Positions 8,483 to 16,510 of a stretch of DNA of 64,000 bases are shown here, piece by piece. The stretch is from JBBQZU01 sp041749535 (GTDB lineage Bacteria > Bacteroidota > Bacteroidia > Flavobacteriales_D > Cryomorphaceae), in contig JBGTBE010000079.1 of the NCBI GenBank assembly GCA_041749535.1, forward strand, positions 17,487 through 81,486, read 5' to 3'. A program made the position numbers and the translations under genes. How positions within the stretch are numbered: the stretch's first letter is position 1; every line of letters begins with the position of its first letter. The notes below the pieces were generated by a model that saw nothing but the letters and a program-made list of their open reading frames with translations, did no database searches and was not told where the DNA came from.

Positions 8483-9613
8483 ATGAAAGCACTACAACTC
8501 TTTGCGCTGACTGCTGCCACTGCCACTGCTGCGCTCAACCTCCATGCTCAGTCACAGAACGAAATGGTGAAAGTGAGCATTATACACCACGACGGCACTT
8601 CGCTGAAGCACTGCGATACTACCTTCTCTTCTAATGGAGTTTTCAAACTCGAGGATTATTACCGGCTGAAAGGAATAGACCCGGCACAGGTGCAGACTGT
8701 GAATGTGAACAACATGAACCACATGCTACCGGCTGACCATGAAGTGGCGGTGTGGATGATGGACAGCGCTGCTGAAATCGAACAGATGGAATTCGAATCA
8801 GAAGATGAGCAGGGAAATGTTGTGATTGTAAAGAGGGTTGTGGGTGGTGATGATACGGACTCATCAAAGGCTGGCGGTAAAAGGATTATGATTTTTGAAA
8901 GATCAGAAACCAGCGATATGGAGTTAACACCTGAGGATGTGCAACGCCAGCGCGAAATGGCGGAAAGAATGCAAGAAGAGGCAATTATGTGGGAGGAGAA
9001 AGCTGCGAAAGAGAGTGGTACAGCGTATAAAAAAGTTGAGGTGGAGAAATACGTAGATGCCGATGGAAATGTGGAAGTGAAAGCATGGGTGAATGGTGAG
9101 GAAGTGGACCCGGCTACATTGGATATTGACATGGATACAAAGCATTTTGTGATCGAAACTGAAGATATAGAGGGCGATGACAACCACAAAGTAATCGTGG
9201 TGCAAAAAGGAGAATATTTAGGCAATGAAGAGATGCTCAGAATGAACGAAGCACGAATGCACGAGGCAGAAGCCCACAGGGCATTTACCCTTGCATTGGT
9301 ATCGAGAATTCAAGCCGATGAAGCCCAAAAACTGAATACCGTGAAGAAGAGTGCAAATGATGTGCGCGATTTACAATTTGCCCCCAATCCCGCAGCTGGA
9401 AAATTCAGGCTTACATTTGAATTGCCCGAAGGCGGCGCAACGGCTATTCGCATCTACAATTTGGAAGGAAAAGAAGTGTATGCAGAGAACCTTGTAAACT
9501 TTAGTGGCAGGTACGACAATGAGATTGACGTGTCGAACCTCACTCCGGGAATGTATGTTTTGAATATACTCAGAGATGGAACCAGAATCGCGGAGAAGCT
9601 GATTGTACAGTGA
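8483..9613 (+). CDS. Acidic secreted protein with T9SS type A sorting domain
   Basis: A 376-residue protein with a signal peptide (LFALTAATATAALNLHAQ) and a C-terminal T9SS type A sorting domain from about residue 293 (LQFAPNPAAGKFRLTFELP, IRIYNLEGKEVY, LTPGMYVLNILRDG, EKLIVQ). The middle is very acidic, rich in Glu, Asp and Met (MEFESEDEQGNV, RQREMAERMQEEAIMWEEKA), partly helical or coiled-coil in appearance, and matches no family I recognise. It should be exported and attached to the surface or released. It is transcribed divergently from the two-component genes and is followed by a strong terminator, so it is a single-gene unit. Its function is unknown. Confidence 0.85.
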   Translation: MKALQLFALTAATATAALNLHAQSQNEMVKVSIIHHDGTSLKHCDTTFSSNGVFKLEDYYRLKGIDPAQVQTVNVNNMNHMLPADHEVAVWMMDSAAEIEQMEFESEDEQGNVVIVKRVVGGDDTDSSKAGGKRIMIFERSETSDMELTPEDVQRQREMAERMQEEAIMWEEKAAKESGTAYKKVEVEKYVDADGNVEVKAWVNGEEVDPATLDIDMDTKHFVIETEDIEGDDNHKVIVVQKGEYLGNEEMLRMNEARMHEAEAHRAFTLALVSRIQADEAQKLNTVKKSANDVRDLQFAPNPAAGKFRLTFELPEGGATAIRIYNLEGKEVYAENLVNFSGRYDNEIDVSNLTPGMYVLNILRDGTRIAEKLIVQ

Positions 9614-9632
9614 ACCCGAATTGATTGAAATC

Positions 9633-9670
9633 AAAGAGCCACTCAATATTGGGTGGCTCTTTAATTTTTA
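9633..9670. terminator. Intrinsic terminator, probably bidirectional
   Basis: A perfect 10-bp stem (AAAGAGCCAC with GTGGCTCTTT, 9633-9642 and 9653-9662) with a 10-base loop, followed by TAATTTTT on the plus strand and a matching A/T-rich flank on the minus strand. It lies between the converging T9SS gene and the WYL regulator. Confidence 0.85.
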
Positions 9671-9698
9671 TACCGGAATTTGATATGTGAATACCTAT

Positions 9699-10670
9699 CT
9701 ATTGGTTCAGTGCCGGCTCTTGCGTCAATAGCACATGCTGAATTTCGTCGAAAATTTCTTTTACCCTTTCCTTGAGTGATTCAGGGCTTCTTACTTTACA
9801 ATGGTCCCCATATGATATGAGCCATCTGGGAAATTCCTGATCGCAATCAGAAACCAGGAAAGTCATTTCTATCCAGTCTTCAAGTTCACGCTCCTCTTTG
9901 AATCCGAAATACACTTTTGATGATTGTACATATCTCGCAACCGACTTTCGAATCAAGATTTTGGCAATGGTTCCTGTATGCTCCTTTTGATCCCTGCTCC
10001 GCAGGGTATCCAGCTTTTCGTGCTTTTTATCGAATACATCAGATGTAAGTGTGATTCCCAGTATTCTATCGGTGCGAAACTGACGGTAATCTGATCTGAG
10101 CCTGCACCACGCCATGATGTACCAATAATTGTTTTCATGAAAAATACCTATTGGTTCAATGATTCTTTTGGTGGTATTCTCAGCTTCGAAAGCGCGATAA
10201 TTCAATTCTATACAACACTGTTCGGCAATGGCGGTAAACACAATTTGCAAAGCGTCGGGAATGTTCTCATTGAATGGTTTGTACCGATTGGAAACGTCAA
10301 CAATATGCTCGAGGTTTGACACGGCATCGCGGTCTGTGGCTCTAAGCACTGACTTTATTTTATACATGGCCGACCCAAAATGGCTTTGAAGTCCGGTGTC
10401 GGTAAATTGCTGCATGAGCTTTTCGGCAGCTACGAAAGAGAGTGCTTCCTCGCGGCCAAACATCACCGGCGGAAGCCTGTATCCATCGGCTATTGAGTAT
10501 CCTGCACCGGCCTCGCCCCCAATTGGCACGCCTGCTTCTTCAAGCGATCGTATGTCCCGGTATATGGTTCTGAGGCTCACGCCAAACCGATCAGCCATAG
10601 AGGCAGCAGTTACCAGCTTGCGCGACTGAAGCTGTATGAGTATAGAGACTATGCGGTCGAATCGGTTCAC
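9699..10670 (-). CDS. WYL-domain transcriptional regulator (YafY type)
   Basis: A 323-residue regulator with an N-terminal helix-turn-helix (RIVSILIQLQSRKLVTAASM, then VSLRTIYRDIRSLEEAGVPI) and a WYL ligand-sensing domain at about residues 135-215 (CCIELNYRAFEAE, IIEPIGIFHENNYWYIMAWC, YRQFRTDRI). A WCX-like C-terminal segment follows. Members of this family sense small ligands or nucleic acids and usually control nearby genes. It is the last gene of a minus-strand run of small stress-type proteins, so it may regulate them. The ABM gene ends 107 bases upstream, so co-transcription is uncertain. Confidence 0.9.
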   Translation of the reverse strand: MNRFDRIVSILIQLQSRKLVTAASMADRFGVSLRTIYRDIRSLEEAGVPIGGEAGAGYSIADGYRLPPVMFGREEALSFVAAEKLMQQFTDTGLQSHFGSAMYKIKSVLRATDRDAVSNLEHIVDVSNRYKPFNENIPDALQIVFTAIAEQCCIELNYRAFEAENTTKRIIEPIGIFHENNYWYIMAWCRLRSDYRQFRTDRILGITLTSDVFDKKHEKLDTLRSRDQKEHTGTIAKILIRKSVARYVQSSKVYFGFKEERELEDWIEMTFLVSDCDQEFPRWLISYGDHCKVRSPESLKERVKEIFDEIQHVLLTQEPALNQ

Positions 10671-10777
10671 GGAGTGAAATTAAGCACAATTGATCATTTG
10701 CACTTAAAACTTCACAAGCGGGGCAGCACAAAGTTTTACAGGCTTTGGGTATCCTGCACATTCTATTTGCGGTGATT

Positions 10778-11101
10778 TCATTCGAAAATACCCATGCCAT
10801 ACTCCCGCTCTACTTTCGCAATTCGAATGCGGTAGGCACTGTACCACGTGCTGCGCCCTTTTGTCTGCGCTACAAGGTGCTCCTCATGTTGCTTCCATTT
10901 TCTGATGCACTCCAAATCTCTCCAGTAGGAAACAGTGATTCCTATACCATCACGGGCTGATTCCATGCCCAGGAATCCTTCCTGCTCTTTGGCCAGCTCT
11001 TCCATTCTTTTGGCCGTTAACCCATACCCATTTTCGTCGGGTGTGCGCAGCGATGTGAATATTACCGCGTAGTAGGGCAGTATGGATGGACTGGAAGACA
11101 T
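10778..11101 (-). CDS. Antibiotic biosynthesis monooxygenase (ABM) family protein
   Basis: A 107-residue single-domain protein. The core pattern YYAVIFTSLRT, YGLTAKRMEELAKEQEGFLGMESARD and ITVSYWRDLECIRKWKQHEEHLVA is that of the dimeric alpha/beta-barrel ABM fold, with the family's Trp/His-containing helix (RKWKQHEEH). Such proteins include quinol-type monooxygenases and heme-degrading relatives, but the enzyme activity cannot be assigned from this sequence. It is cytoplasmic, without a signal peptide. It sits in a minus-strand group of small detoxification-type proteins, and a short inverted repeat (TTGAAC-N9-GTTCAA, 11112-11132) just upstream of its start could be an operator. Confidence 0.85.
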   Translation of the reverse strand: MSSSPSILPYYAVIFTSLRTPDENGYGLTAKRMEELAKEQEGFLGMESARDGIGITVSYWRDLECIRKWKQHEEHLVAQTKGRSTWYSAYRIRIAKVEREYGMGIFE

Positions 11102-11111
11102 ATTGAAAAAT

Positions 11112-11132
11112 TTGAACCGAATATAAGTTCAA
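11112..11132. promoter_or_regulatory. Inverted repeat upstream of the ABM gene
   Basis: TTGAAC-N9-GTTCAA is a perfect 6-bp inverted repeat 11 bases upstream of the ABM start codon. It could be a regulator site, but a chance occurrence is quite possible in AT-rich spacer DNA. Confidence 0.25.
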
Positions 11133-11181
11133 TTTACTTGGGAAGGCAAAAAGAGTTCCTGAAGGCGGTTATAACGCTCCT

Positions 11182-11451
11182 TTAATCTTCCATTTCTCTT
11201 ACTGACACACCCATCCGGCTGAGCAAATTTATTACGATCGATGCATCAAGCCCCCGTGATACTACGCGTAGTACCCGGTCGCAATCTTCGAGATCTACCG
11301 ACCAACTTTTTACTTCTTTCAAGGCTTCAATGAAAGGTGCAATTTTCTGCACGTCAACTGAAGAATTCAGTGACGTGCAGAAAATCAAAACCTCAGGTTT
11401 TATGCTCCTGTTATTTCTAGTAAGGCAAACAGCTTCATGCTGGTAATTCAT
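11182..11451 (-). CDS. Small HMA-like fold protein without metal-binding cysteines
   Basis: An 89-residue protein of unrecognised family. The ATG at 11451 is preferred because an upstream in-frame ATG (11502) would run into the preceding DinB gene. The order of hydrophobic segments (EVLIFCTSLNS, helix VQKIAPFIEAL, strand KSWSVDLED, strand RVLRVVSRG, helix ASIVINLLSRMG, strand VSVREME) fits the beta-alpha-beta-beta-alpha-beta fold of heavy-metal-associated (HMA) domains. The CxxC metal site is absent: the corresponding loop reads TSLNSS. It lies 38 bases after the DinB gene on the same strand. A metal-chaperone role is therefore doubtful; protein-protein contact is more likely. Confidence 0.65.
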   Translation of the reverse strand: MNYQHEAVCLTRNNRSIKPEVLIFCTSLNSSVDVQKIAPFIEALKEVKSWSVDLEDCDRVLRVVSRGLDASIVINLLSRMGVSVREMED

Positions 11452-11489
11452 GGGTATGGCTGAAGTTTTGTTTTTGGCATTTCGCAAGG

Positions 11490-12002
11490 TTATCGCTCCC
11501 AAAAGAAGGGGGGTTCTATGCCGAGTGTGCGCAGGTACACATATCCTTGTCCACGGTGGTGAATTTCATTGTCTACAAAATATTGGAGGTGAGAAAAAAT
11601 CTGCCCTTCGTACATCCCAAAAGCAGTCTCTTCTTTCTGGAAGCGCTCATTGGTGATTTCAGGCCATATTCTATTAATTTCTTCCGTTGTCCAGTCCCAG
11701 ATGTCGAGCAATTTCTTTTTGTTGTCTGCGCCTTTGATGTCTATCCCTGGGGCGATGTTTCCAAATTCATTCCACTCACCTGTTGCCATTCCCTTCACAC
11801 CTGGATAGGCTATTTCCAACATTTCCTTTACCAGTTCGGCAAAGGTGCGCATGCCGCCTATGGAAAATGAGAACATTTGGTCTTCCGGAAATTTTTCAAT
11901 GACGCGTCGCGTAAGTCTTCGGTGGCCCTGCCAGTGATTGAGCAATTGGGATGAAGTGATAGGATGTGCGAGCAGAGTGTGTTCCTTTGTTTCTTGAGTC
12001 AT
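11490..12002 (-). CDS. DinB family protein
   Basis: A 170-residue member of the DinB/YfiT four-helix bundle superfamily. Visible features are HWQGHRRLTRRVIEKFPEDQ at the N-terminus, the FSFSIGGMRTFAELVKEMLEI segment and the C-terminal HLQYFVDNEIHHRGQGYVYLR. The last places His residues where the family binds a metal ion and is the usual signature (HHRGQ). Relatives are thiol-dependent transferases (bacillithiol or mycothiol enzymes) or of unknown function; the substrate here cannot be given. It is part of the minus-strand run of small stress-type genes, with the HMA-like protein immediately downstream. Confidence 0.9.
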   Translation of the reverse strand: MTQETKEHTLLAHPITSSQLLNHWQGHRRLTRRVIEKFPEDQMFSFSIGGMRTFAELVKEMLEIAYPGVKGMATGEWNEFGNIAPGIDIKGADNKKKLLDIWDWTTEEINRIWPEITNERFQKEETAFGMYEGQIFSHLQYFVDNEIHHRGQGYVYLRTLGIEPPFFWER

Positions 12003-12103
12003 GATTTTGTTTTTGGTTTTCTGAGAGCCAAATTATAACCGGCTAGTGACAACCCTATGTCAGCAGATAATCTGTGCATCTAAAAACATTTTCAATTTTC
12101 TTA

Positions 12104-12490
12104 TCATGGATGGTTCATCAGGGATAGAATATTCCCTGCGGGATCGCGAAACCAGGCCACATCAGGCCCACTGCCTCCACTTCTGCAAATGCCTTTTTCG
12201 TCAGTTTGAATGTCGCCCCTGTATTGCTCGAAAGTTATCCCTTTGACAATAAGCATGTCCACCATGTCTTCCAGATTGTCGACTGCAAAGTTGAGCACGG
12301 TGAATGTTGCGGGTTCGTGATTGTCTTTAGGATAAATAATGACCGGAGCTCCCTGCCCCACATGAAGCTCGAGCAATCCCATTTCACCATCGCGCACTTC
12401 TATTCCAAGTACACTTCCATAAAAAGCCTTGGCTTTTGGAATGTCATAGACAGAGAAACTGCTGAATACATGTGATTTTTGTAGCATCAA
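12104..12490 (-). CDS. VOC superfamily (glyoxalase-like) protein
   Basis: A 128-residue single VOC domain protein made of two beta-alpha-beta-beta-beta units: VFSSFSVYDIPKAKAFYGSVLG with GLLELHVGQGAPVIIYP, then VLNFAVDNLEDMVDMLIVKG with VAWFRDPAGNILSLM. Glu in the GLLELH strand and the DPAGN turn match metal-dependent VOC enzymes such as glyoxalases and extradiol dioxygenases, but the fold also includes binding and resistance proteins, so no reaction is assigned. It follows the SnoaL-like gene by 9 bases and is likely co-transcribed with it. Confidence 0.88.
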   Translation of the reverse strand: MMLQKSHVFSSFSVYDIPKAKAFYGSVLGIEVRDGEMGLLELHVGQGAPVIIYPKDNHEPATFTVLNFAVDNLEDMVDMLIVKGITFEQYRGDIQTDEKGICRSGGSGPDVAWFRDPAGNILSLMNHP

Positions 12491-12499
12491 TTTCTATGT

Positions 12500-12856
12500 T
12501 TAAATGTGCAAGGCGTATGAGGTCATTTCAGCAATAAGCAGCTTTTCATCGTCATTGAATGTATATACATCGCAGAAAACCATGGTCTTTTCCACACCTT
12601 TTTCGTCTCTGTATTTCATTGAGCCATTTGCAGAAGCGTGAAAACCTTGAACGATCACCTTTTCAATTTTCATTTCAATAGGTTCCATGCCGCTCATTGC
12701 TTCATTCGCTTTGTCAAATGCCTTTTTGCCTTTGATGATGTCACGGCCTTTCATATCCCACACGATGTCATCGCTGACCAGTGAACCAATCGTTGCCGTA
12801 TCGCCCGTTGCATAGGCCTTGTTTAGTTTATCGATGATTGTTTTAATGTCTTTCAT
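12500..12856 (-). CDS. SnoaL-like (NTF2 fold) protein
   Basis: A 118-residue protein with the NTF2-like/SnoaL pattern: an N-terminal helix (IKTIIDKLNKAYATGDTATI), the conserved VSDDIVWDMKG strand, a KGKKAFDKANEAM helix and a mixed sheet ending in YTFNDDEKLLIAEMTSYAL. Members are small cytoplasmic cone-shaped dimers acting as isomerases, hydrolases or of unknown function. There is no signal peptide. It lies between the DoxX-like gene (31-base gap) and the VOC gene (9-base gap), consistent with one transcript. The ligand is not predictable. Confidence 0.88.
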   Translation of the reverse strand: MKDIKTIIDKLNKAYATGDTATIGSLVSDDIVWDMKGRDIIKGKKAFDKANEAMSGMEPIEMKIEKVIVQGFHASANGSMKYRDEKGVEKTMVFCDVYTFNDDEKLLIAEMTSYALHI

Positions 12857-12887
12857 GAGCGTTGAATTTGGGTTTATAAATATGATG

Positions 12888-13286
12888 CTAAACCAATAAT
12901 TGGACGTCGGATGACATCCCTTTCGCTTTAAGCAATTTGTGAAAACTAAAGTACGATATGGCTAAGATTGCCAATATGATCCATGGGAAAAATGCAAAAA
13001 ATCCCAATCCGTCTACCACCATATAACTGACACTTGCGGAGATAAAGTCAAAGGTAAAGCCTGCGTATGCCCATTCCTTTAGCCTTGGCGGAATGCGCGG
13101 AACGATTAGAATAATCGAGCCAATCACTTTGTAAAACACGAGCAAAGTGGCGAAATAATCCGGGTAGCCAAGGTGACGGAAGCCTTCGAGCGCCATTTCG
13201 GAAGTGCCCGTGAATGCTGGCATTACACCTTCAAAAAGGAAAATAAAGGTGGTACTGATCCAAAAAAGAATTCGGTATTTCTTCAT
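12888..13286 (-). CDS. DoxX-like membrane protein
   Basis: A 132-residue integral membrane protein with four hydrophobic segments (ILFWISTTFIFLFEGV, FATLLVFYKVIGSIILIVP, AYAGFTFDFISASVSYMVV, FFPWIILAILAISYF). The conserved LEGFRHLGYPDYFATLL loop between the first two is a DoxX-like family hallmark. The ATG at 13286 is chosen because a longer in-frame start lies inside the upstream VOC gene; with this start it begins 10 bases after the VOC stop. DoxX-type proteins take part in redox or quinone-linked stress processes in some bacteria, but no reaction can be assigned here. Confidence 0.88.
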   Translation of the reverse strand: MKKYRILFWISTTFIFLFEGVMPAFTGTSEMALEGFRHLGYPDYFATLLVFYKVIGSIILIVPRIPPRLKEWAYAGFTFDFISASVSYMVVDGLGFFAFFPWIILAILAISYFSFHKLLKAKGMSSDVQLLV

Positions 13287-13296
13287 GGTTTTTGAT

Positions 13297-13704
13297 TTAG
13301 TCTTTCGGTATGGCTGATTCATCCATGTATGCAATTTCCCATTGATGGCCATCTAAATCGGCAAAACTATGCTCGTACATCCAGCCATGGTCCTGAGATT
13401 CTCTGTAGATTTTACCACCTGCAGCAATTGCTTTTTCCACCATTTCGTCCACATCTTTGCGGCTGGGAGCATCCATCGCGATGAGCACTTCAGTGGTATC
13501 ATGAGCATTGGCGATTTTCTTTTTGGTGAAGTCGCTAAAGCGCTTTTCGACCAGAAACATGGCAAAGATGTTTTCGCCGATGATCATACACGTAGCAGTT
13601 TCATCCGTAAATTGTGGGTTGAATGTGAATCCCAGTTTTGCAAAGAATGCAATTGATCGCTGAAGATCTTTTACCGGAAGGTTGATGAAAATTTTAGTAG
13701 CCAT
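13297..13704 (-). CDS. VOC superfamily (glyoxalase/bleomycin resistance-like) protein
   Basis: A 135-residue VOC protein starting MATKIFINLPVKDLQRSIAF. A longer ORF to 13782 exists, but it would start upstream of the -7 box at 13730-13737. The two halves show KLGFTFNPQFTDETATCMIIGENIFAMFL and DVDEMVEKAIAAGGKIYRE...DGHQWEIAYMD, a layout frequent in Bacteroidota 'lactoylglutathione lyase-like' proteins. Residues in the DGHQWE strand could bind a metal, but the activity is unknown. It is probably the first gene of the minus-strand group that continues with DoxX-like, SnoaL-like and a second VOC gene. Confidence 0.88.
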   Translation of the reverse strand: MATKIFINLPVKDLQRSIAFFAKLGFTFNPQFTDETATCMIIGENIFAMFLVEKRFSDFTKKKIANAHDTTEVLIAMDAPSRKDVDEMVEKAIAAGGKIYRESQDHGWMYEHSFADLDGHQWEIAYMDESAIPKD

Positions 13705-13729
13705 ATCCTTTAAATTTGGTTCGTTATTA

Positions 13730-13737
13730 CAAATGTA
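13730..13737 (-). promoter_or_regulatory. Bacteroidota -7 promoter element (VOC/DoxX group)
   Basis: The minus strand reads TACATTTG, matching TAnnTTTG, 25 bases before the ATG at 13704. This supports the shorter start of the VOC protein. No exact -33 TTTG is seen at the usual distance. Confidence 0.55.
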
Positions 13738-13820
13738 TATGTTGATATCCAACCTGAAGACGTGGTATTCCGACAATATCAAGGGTTGATTGCGACAGAA
13801 ACTTTCTACACTTTTGAAGA

Positions 13821-14804
13821 ATGAAACACATATCTGTATTGATTCCTGAAGGCGACTCCAGCCTAAGCAATCTTGAAGCGACTTTCAAGATGTTTTCCTT
13901 GGCGAATGATACGCTCGCGCAAATGGGAAAACCCAAACTATTTGATGTTCATCTTGTGGGTCTCAATAAGAATGCACAGCGCAGCACCGGCGTTTTCAGC
14001 ATTCAGCCCGATCAAACCATTGATGAAGTCAAAAAAACCGACCTGATCATCATTCCCGCCATACATGGAGACAAAAAGGAAATTCTAAAAGCGAATGCAG
14101 CTTTCACAACCTGGATGATTGGACAGTACAAAGAAGGCGCAGAAATTGCCAGTCTGTGCATTGGCGCCTTTTTGCTGGCAAGCACAGGACTTTTAAAAGG
14201 ACGTAGTTGCGCCACACATTGGCTGGCAGCAGATGAATTCAGGGCGATGTTTCCAGAGGTGAATCTGGTCGATGAAAAAATCATGACCGATGAACAGGGA
14301 ATATACACCAGTGGCGGTGCTTATTCCTCGCTGAATCTTAATTTATACCTGTTGGAGAAGTACGCGGGCAGGGAGATGGCGGTGCTATCTTCAAAAATAT
14401 TTGAAATCGACATAGAGCGAAACAGTCAATCGCCCTTTATTATTTTCAGGGGTCAGAAGGACCACAATGATGAGCCGGTAAAATGGGCGCAGGAATACAT
14501 TGAACAGCATTACGAAAGCAAACTTACTGTGGACGAAATCGCTTCAAAAATGGGCATGACCCGTCGAAGTCTCGAGCGCAGATTCAAATCGGCCACATCC
14601 AATACCCTTGTGGAATACATGCAGCGGGTGAAAATAGAAGCTGCCAAAAAGCAGCTCGAATCGGGTCGAAAAAACATCAATGAAGTGATGTACCATGTAG
14701 GTTACAATGACAGCAAAGCGTTTCGGGGGGTTTTCCACAAGGTCACCGGCATGTCGCCTCTGGCCTACCGAAATAAATTCCGAAAGGTGCATTTGCTGAA
14801 CTAG
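13821..14804 (+). CDS. GlxA family AraC-type transcriptional regulator
   Basis: A 327-residue regulator. Residues 1 to about 195 form a DJ-1/PfpI-like domain (ISVLIPEGDSSLSNLEATFKMF, DLIIIPAIHGD, nucleophile-elbow-like IASLCIGAFLLASTGLLKGR), and residues about 220-322 form an AraC DNA-binding domain (KLTVDEIASKMGMTRRSLER and INEVMYHVGYNDSKAFRGVF). The elbow cysteine is present, but such domains in regulators usually sense ligands rather than catalyse. It is divergent from the VOC/DoxX/SnoaL group, with 116 bases between the start codons, and could regulate it. The inducer is not known. Confidence 0.9.
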   Translation: MKHISVLIPEGDSSLSNLEATFKMFSLANDTLAQMGKPKLFDVHLVGLNKNAQRSTGVFSIQPDQTIDEVKKTDLIIIPAIHGDKKEILKANAAFTTWMIGQYKEGAEIASLCIGAFLLASTGLLKGRSCATHWLAADEFRAMFPEVNLVDEKIMTDEQGIYTSGGAYSSLNLNLYLLEKYAGREMAVLSSKIFEIDIERNSQSPFIIFRGQKDHNDEPVKWAQEYIEQHYESKLTVDEIASKMGMTRRSLERRFKSATSNTLVEYMQRVKIEAAKKQLESGRKNINEVMYHVGYNDSKAFRGVFHKVTGMSPLAYRNKFRKVHLLN

Positions 14805-14935
14805 ACTTAACCGGGGTTACATGTAGAGGTCCCGAAATTCTCTGTTCTATCTTCCCTTACTGACCTTGCAAAGGCAATTGGAGATTGTACGAACCAATGC
14901 CGGAAAAAACTTATTGCAAGTTCATACTCTTGCTA
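14805..14935. other. Convergent intergenic spacer
   Basis: Between the GlxA-type gene and asnS, which converge. A weak hairpin with a bulge (GCAATTGG near 14874 with CCAATGC near 14898) is the only structure noticed. No tRNA or convincing terminator was found. Confidence 0.4.
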
Positions 14936-16366
14936 TCAAAACTCGCAGTTCAGAGGTGATCTTGGGAATGGAATAACATCCCGTATATTGGTCATGCCAG
15001 TAACGAACATTACCAGGCGCTCAAAGCCCAGTCCGAAGCCTGCGTGCTTGCAGGTGCCGAATTTACGGGTTTCCAGATACCACCACACATGCTCTTCGGC
15101 AATGCCCATATCGCGGCAGCGACGAGTAAGCACTTCGAGACGCTCCTCGCGCTGAGAGCCGCCGGTGATCTCTCCCACACCGGGAAAGAGCACATCCATA
15201 GCCGCCACGGTTTTCTCATCATCGTTCAGGCGCATGTAGAATGCCTTGAAAGATGCCGGATAGTCAGTGAGAATTACTGGTTTTTCGAAATGCTTTTCCA
15301 CAAGATAGCGCTCGTGCTCGCTTTGCAAGTCGGTGCCCCAGGCCACGGGGTATTTGAATTTCTTCTTTTTGTAAGGCGTTGAATTGAGCAATATGTCAAT
15401 GGCCTCTGTATAGGTGAGGCGCTCGAAATTATTGTTTACAATAAATTGCAGTCTTTCGATAAGGCCCATGCTGTGGCGCTGATCCTGGGGCTTGCTTTTC
15501 TCTTCCTCAGCTTCGCGCTTTGCCAAAAAGTCGAGATCGTCTGCACAATAGGTAAGGGCGTACTTCACCAAGTACTTGAGGAAGTCTTCCACCAAATTCA
15601 TATTGTCGGTGAGGTCGGCGAAGGCAACTTCGGGTTCAATCATCCAAAACTCAGCGAGGTGTCGGGATGTGTTAGAGTTTTCAGCGCGAAAGGTAGGCCC
15701 GAAGGTGTAAACTTTGCTCAGCGCGAGTGCTGCAAGTTCTGCTTCCAGCTGACCTGAAACGGTAAGATTTGCCTCCTTGCCAAAAAAATCTGCGCTGCTG
15801 TCTACTTTGCCATCTGCTGTTTTTGGCACATTGTCCAGAGGCAAGGTAGTCACCCTGAACATTTCACCGGCACCTTCGGCATCGCTTCCAGTAATGATGG
15901 GGCTGTGTATATTGAAGAAACCACGTTCGTGGAAATAATGGTGAATGGCATAACTCAAAGCGTGTCGCACCCTGAATACAGCCCCAAAAGTGTTGGTGCG
16001 TATGCGGAGGTGTGCTTTTTCGCGGAGAAACTCCAGGCTGTGCTTTTTGGGCTGCAAGGGATACTCTTCAGGATCGCAGGTGCCGGTAATCTCGAGATGC
16101 TCCACCTGTATTTCCACAGATTGACCAGCGCCTTGTGAGGGCACCAGTGAACCGGTAATAATAAGGGCAGTGGAAGTATGTATATTCTTAAGAACAGCCT
16201 CGTCGAATTTATCAAAGTCGACTACCGCCTGTATGGTGTGTATAGTGCTGCCATCGCTGAGGGCAATGAAGCGGTTGCTGCGAAATGTGCGCACCCAGCC
16301 TGCTACAGATACCTGTTGTAATTCCGGTTTGAGTTTCAGGATATTCCTGATGCTTTCTCTGGCCAT
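14936..16366 (-). CDS. asnS: Asparaginyl-tRNA synthetase
   Basis: A 476-residue class IIb aminoacyl-tRNA synthetase that charges tRNA-Asn with asparagine in the cytoplasm. An N-terminal OB-fold anticodon-binding domain (VSVAGWVRTFRSNRFIALSD, residues about 18-110) precedes the catalytic core. The core has motif 2 FGPTFRAENSNTSRHLAEFW and motif 3 GFGLGFERLVMFVTG followed by NIRDVIPFPR. The ATG at 16366 is preferred to an in-frame ATG ten codons upstream because MARESIRN matches the usual start of the family. It is a stand-alone housekeeping gene, divergent from the tetR gene. Confidence 0.95.
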   Translation of the reverse strand: MARESIRNILKLKPELQQVSVAGWVRTFRSNRFIALSDGSTIHTIQAVVDFDKFDEAVLKNIHTSTALIITGSLVPSQGAGQSVEIQVEHLEITGTCDPEEYPLQPKKHSLEFLREKAHLRIRTNTFGAVFRVRHALSYAIHHYFHERGFFNIHSPIITGSDAEGAGEMFRVTTLPLDNVPKTADGKVDSSADFFGKEANLTVSGQLEAELAALALSKVYTFGPTFRAENSNTSRHLAEFWMIEPEVAFADLTDNMNLVEDFLKYLVKYALTYCADDLDFLAKREAEEEKSKPQDQRHSMGLIERLQFIVNNNFERLTYTEAIDILLNSTPYKKKKFKYPVAWGTDLQSEHERYLVEKHFEKPVILTDYPASFKAFYMRLNDDEKTVAAMDVLFPGVGEITGGSQREERLEVLTRRCRDMGIAEEHVWWYLETRKFGTCKHAGFGLGFERLVMFVTGMTNIRDVIPFPRSPLNCEF

Positions 16367-16493
16367 AAGCTCTTTTATTGGGGTACAAATGAACAACTTT
16401 AAGGTGATACTTGTAATACACCCTGTTTAAGAAACTTTGTGATGAACGGAAACTATAAATGATAAAAACGTTTCCAAAGTATATTGGAGCTTG

Positions 16494-16501
16494 TACATTT
16501 G
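16494..16501 (+). promoter_or_regulatory. Bacteroidota -7 promoter element (efflux operon)
   Basis: TACATTTG matches TAnnTTTG and ends 9 bases before the ATG at 16511, giving a very short leader. It overlaps the longer TTG-started reading frame at 16484, which is therefore unlikely to be the true start. Confidence 0.6.
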
Positions 16502-16510
16502 TGCCCTATT

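Noticed and set aside
8659..9225. Long open frame of 188 codons antisense to the acidic T9SS gene
   Set aside because: Ser/Thr/Phe-rich translation typical of the reverse complement of an acidic gene; no start signal or family match, and the plus-strand gene has clear export and sorting domains.
14805..14935. Possible tRNA or small RNA between the GlxA-type gene and asnS
   Set aside because: No cloverleaf arms or T-loop motif could be found; only a weak bulged hairpin.
16484..16510. TTG-started extension of the TetR protein
   Set aside because: It overlaps the -7 promoter box, and the ATG at 16511 gives a standard TetR N-terminus.
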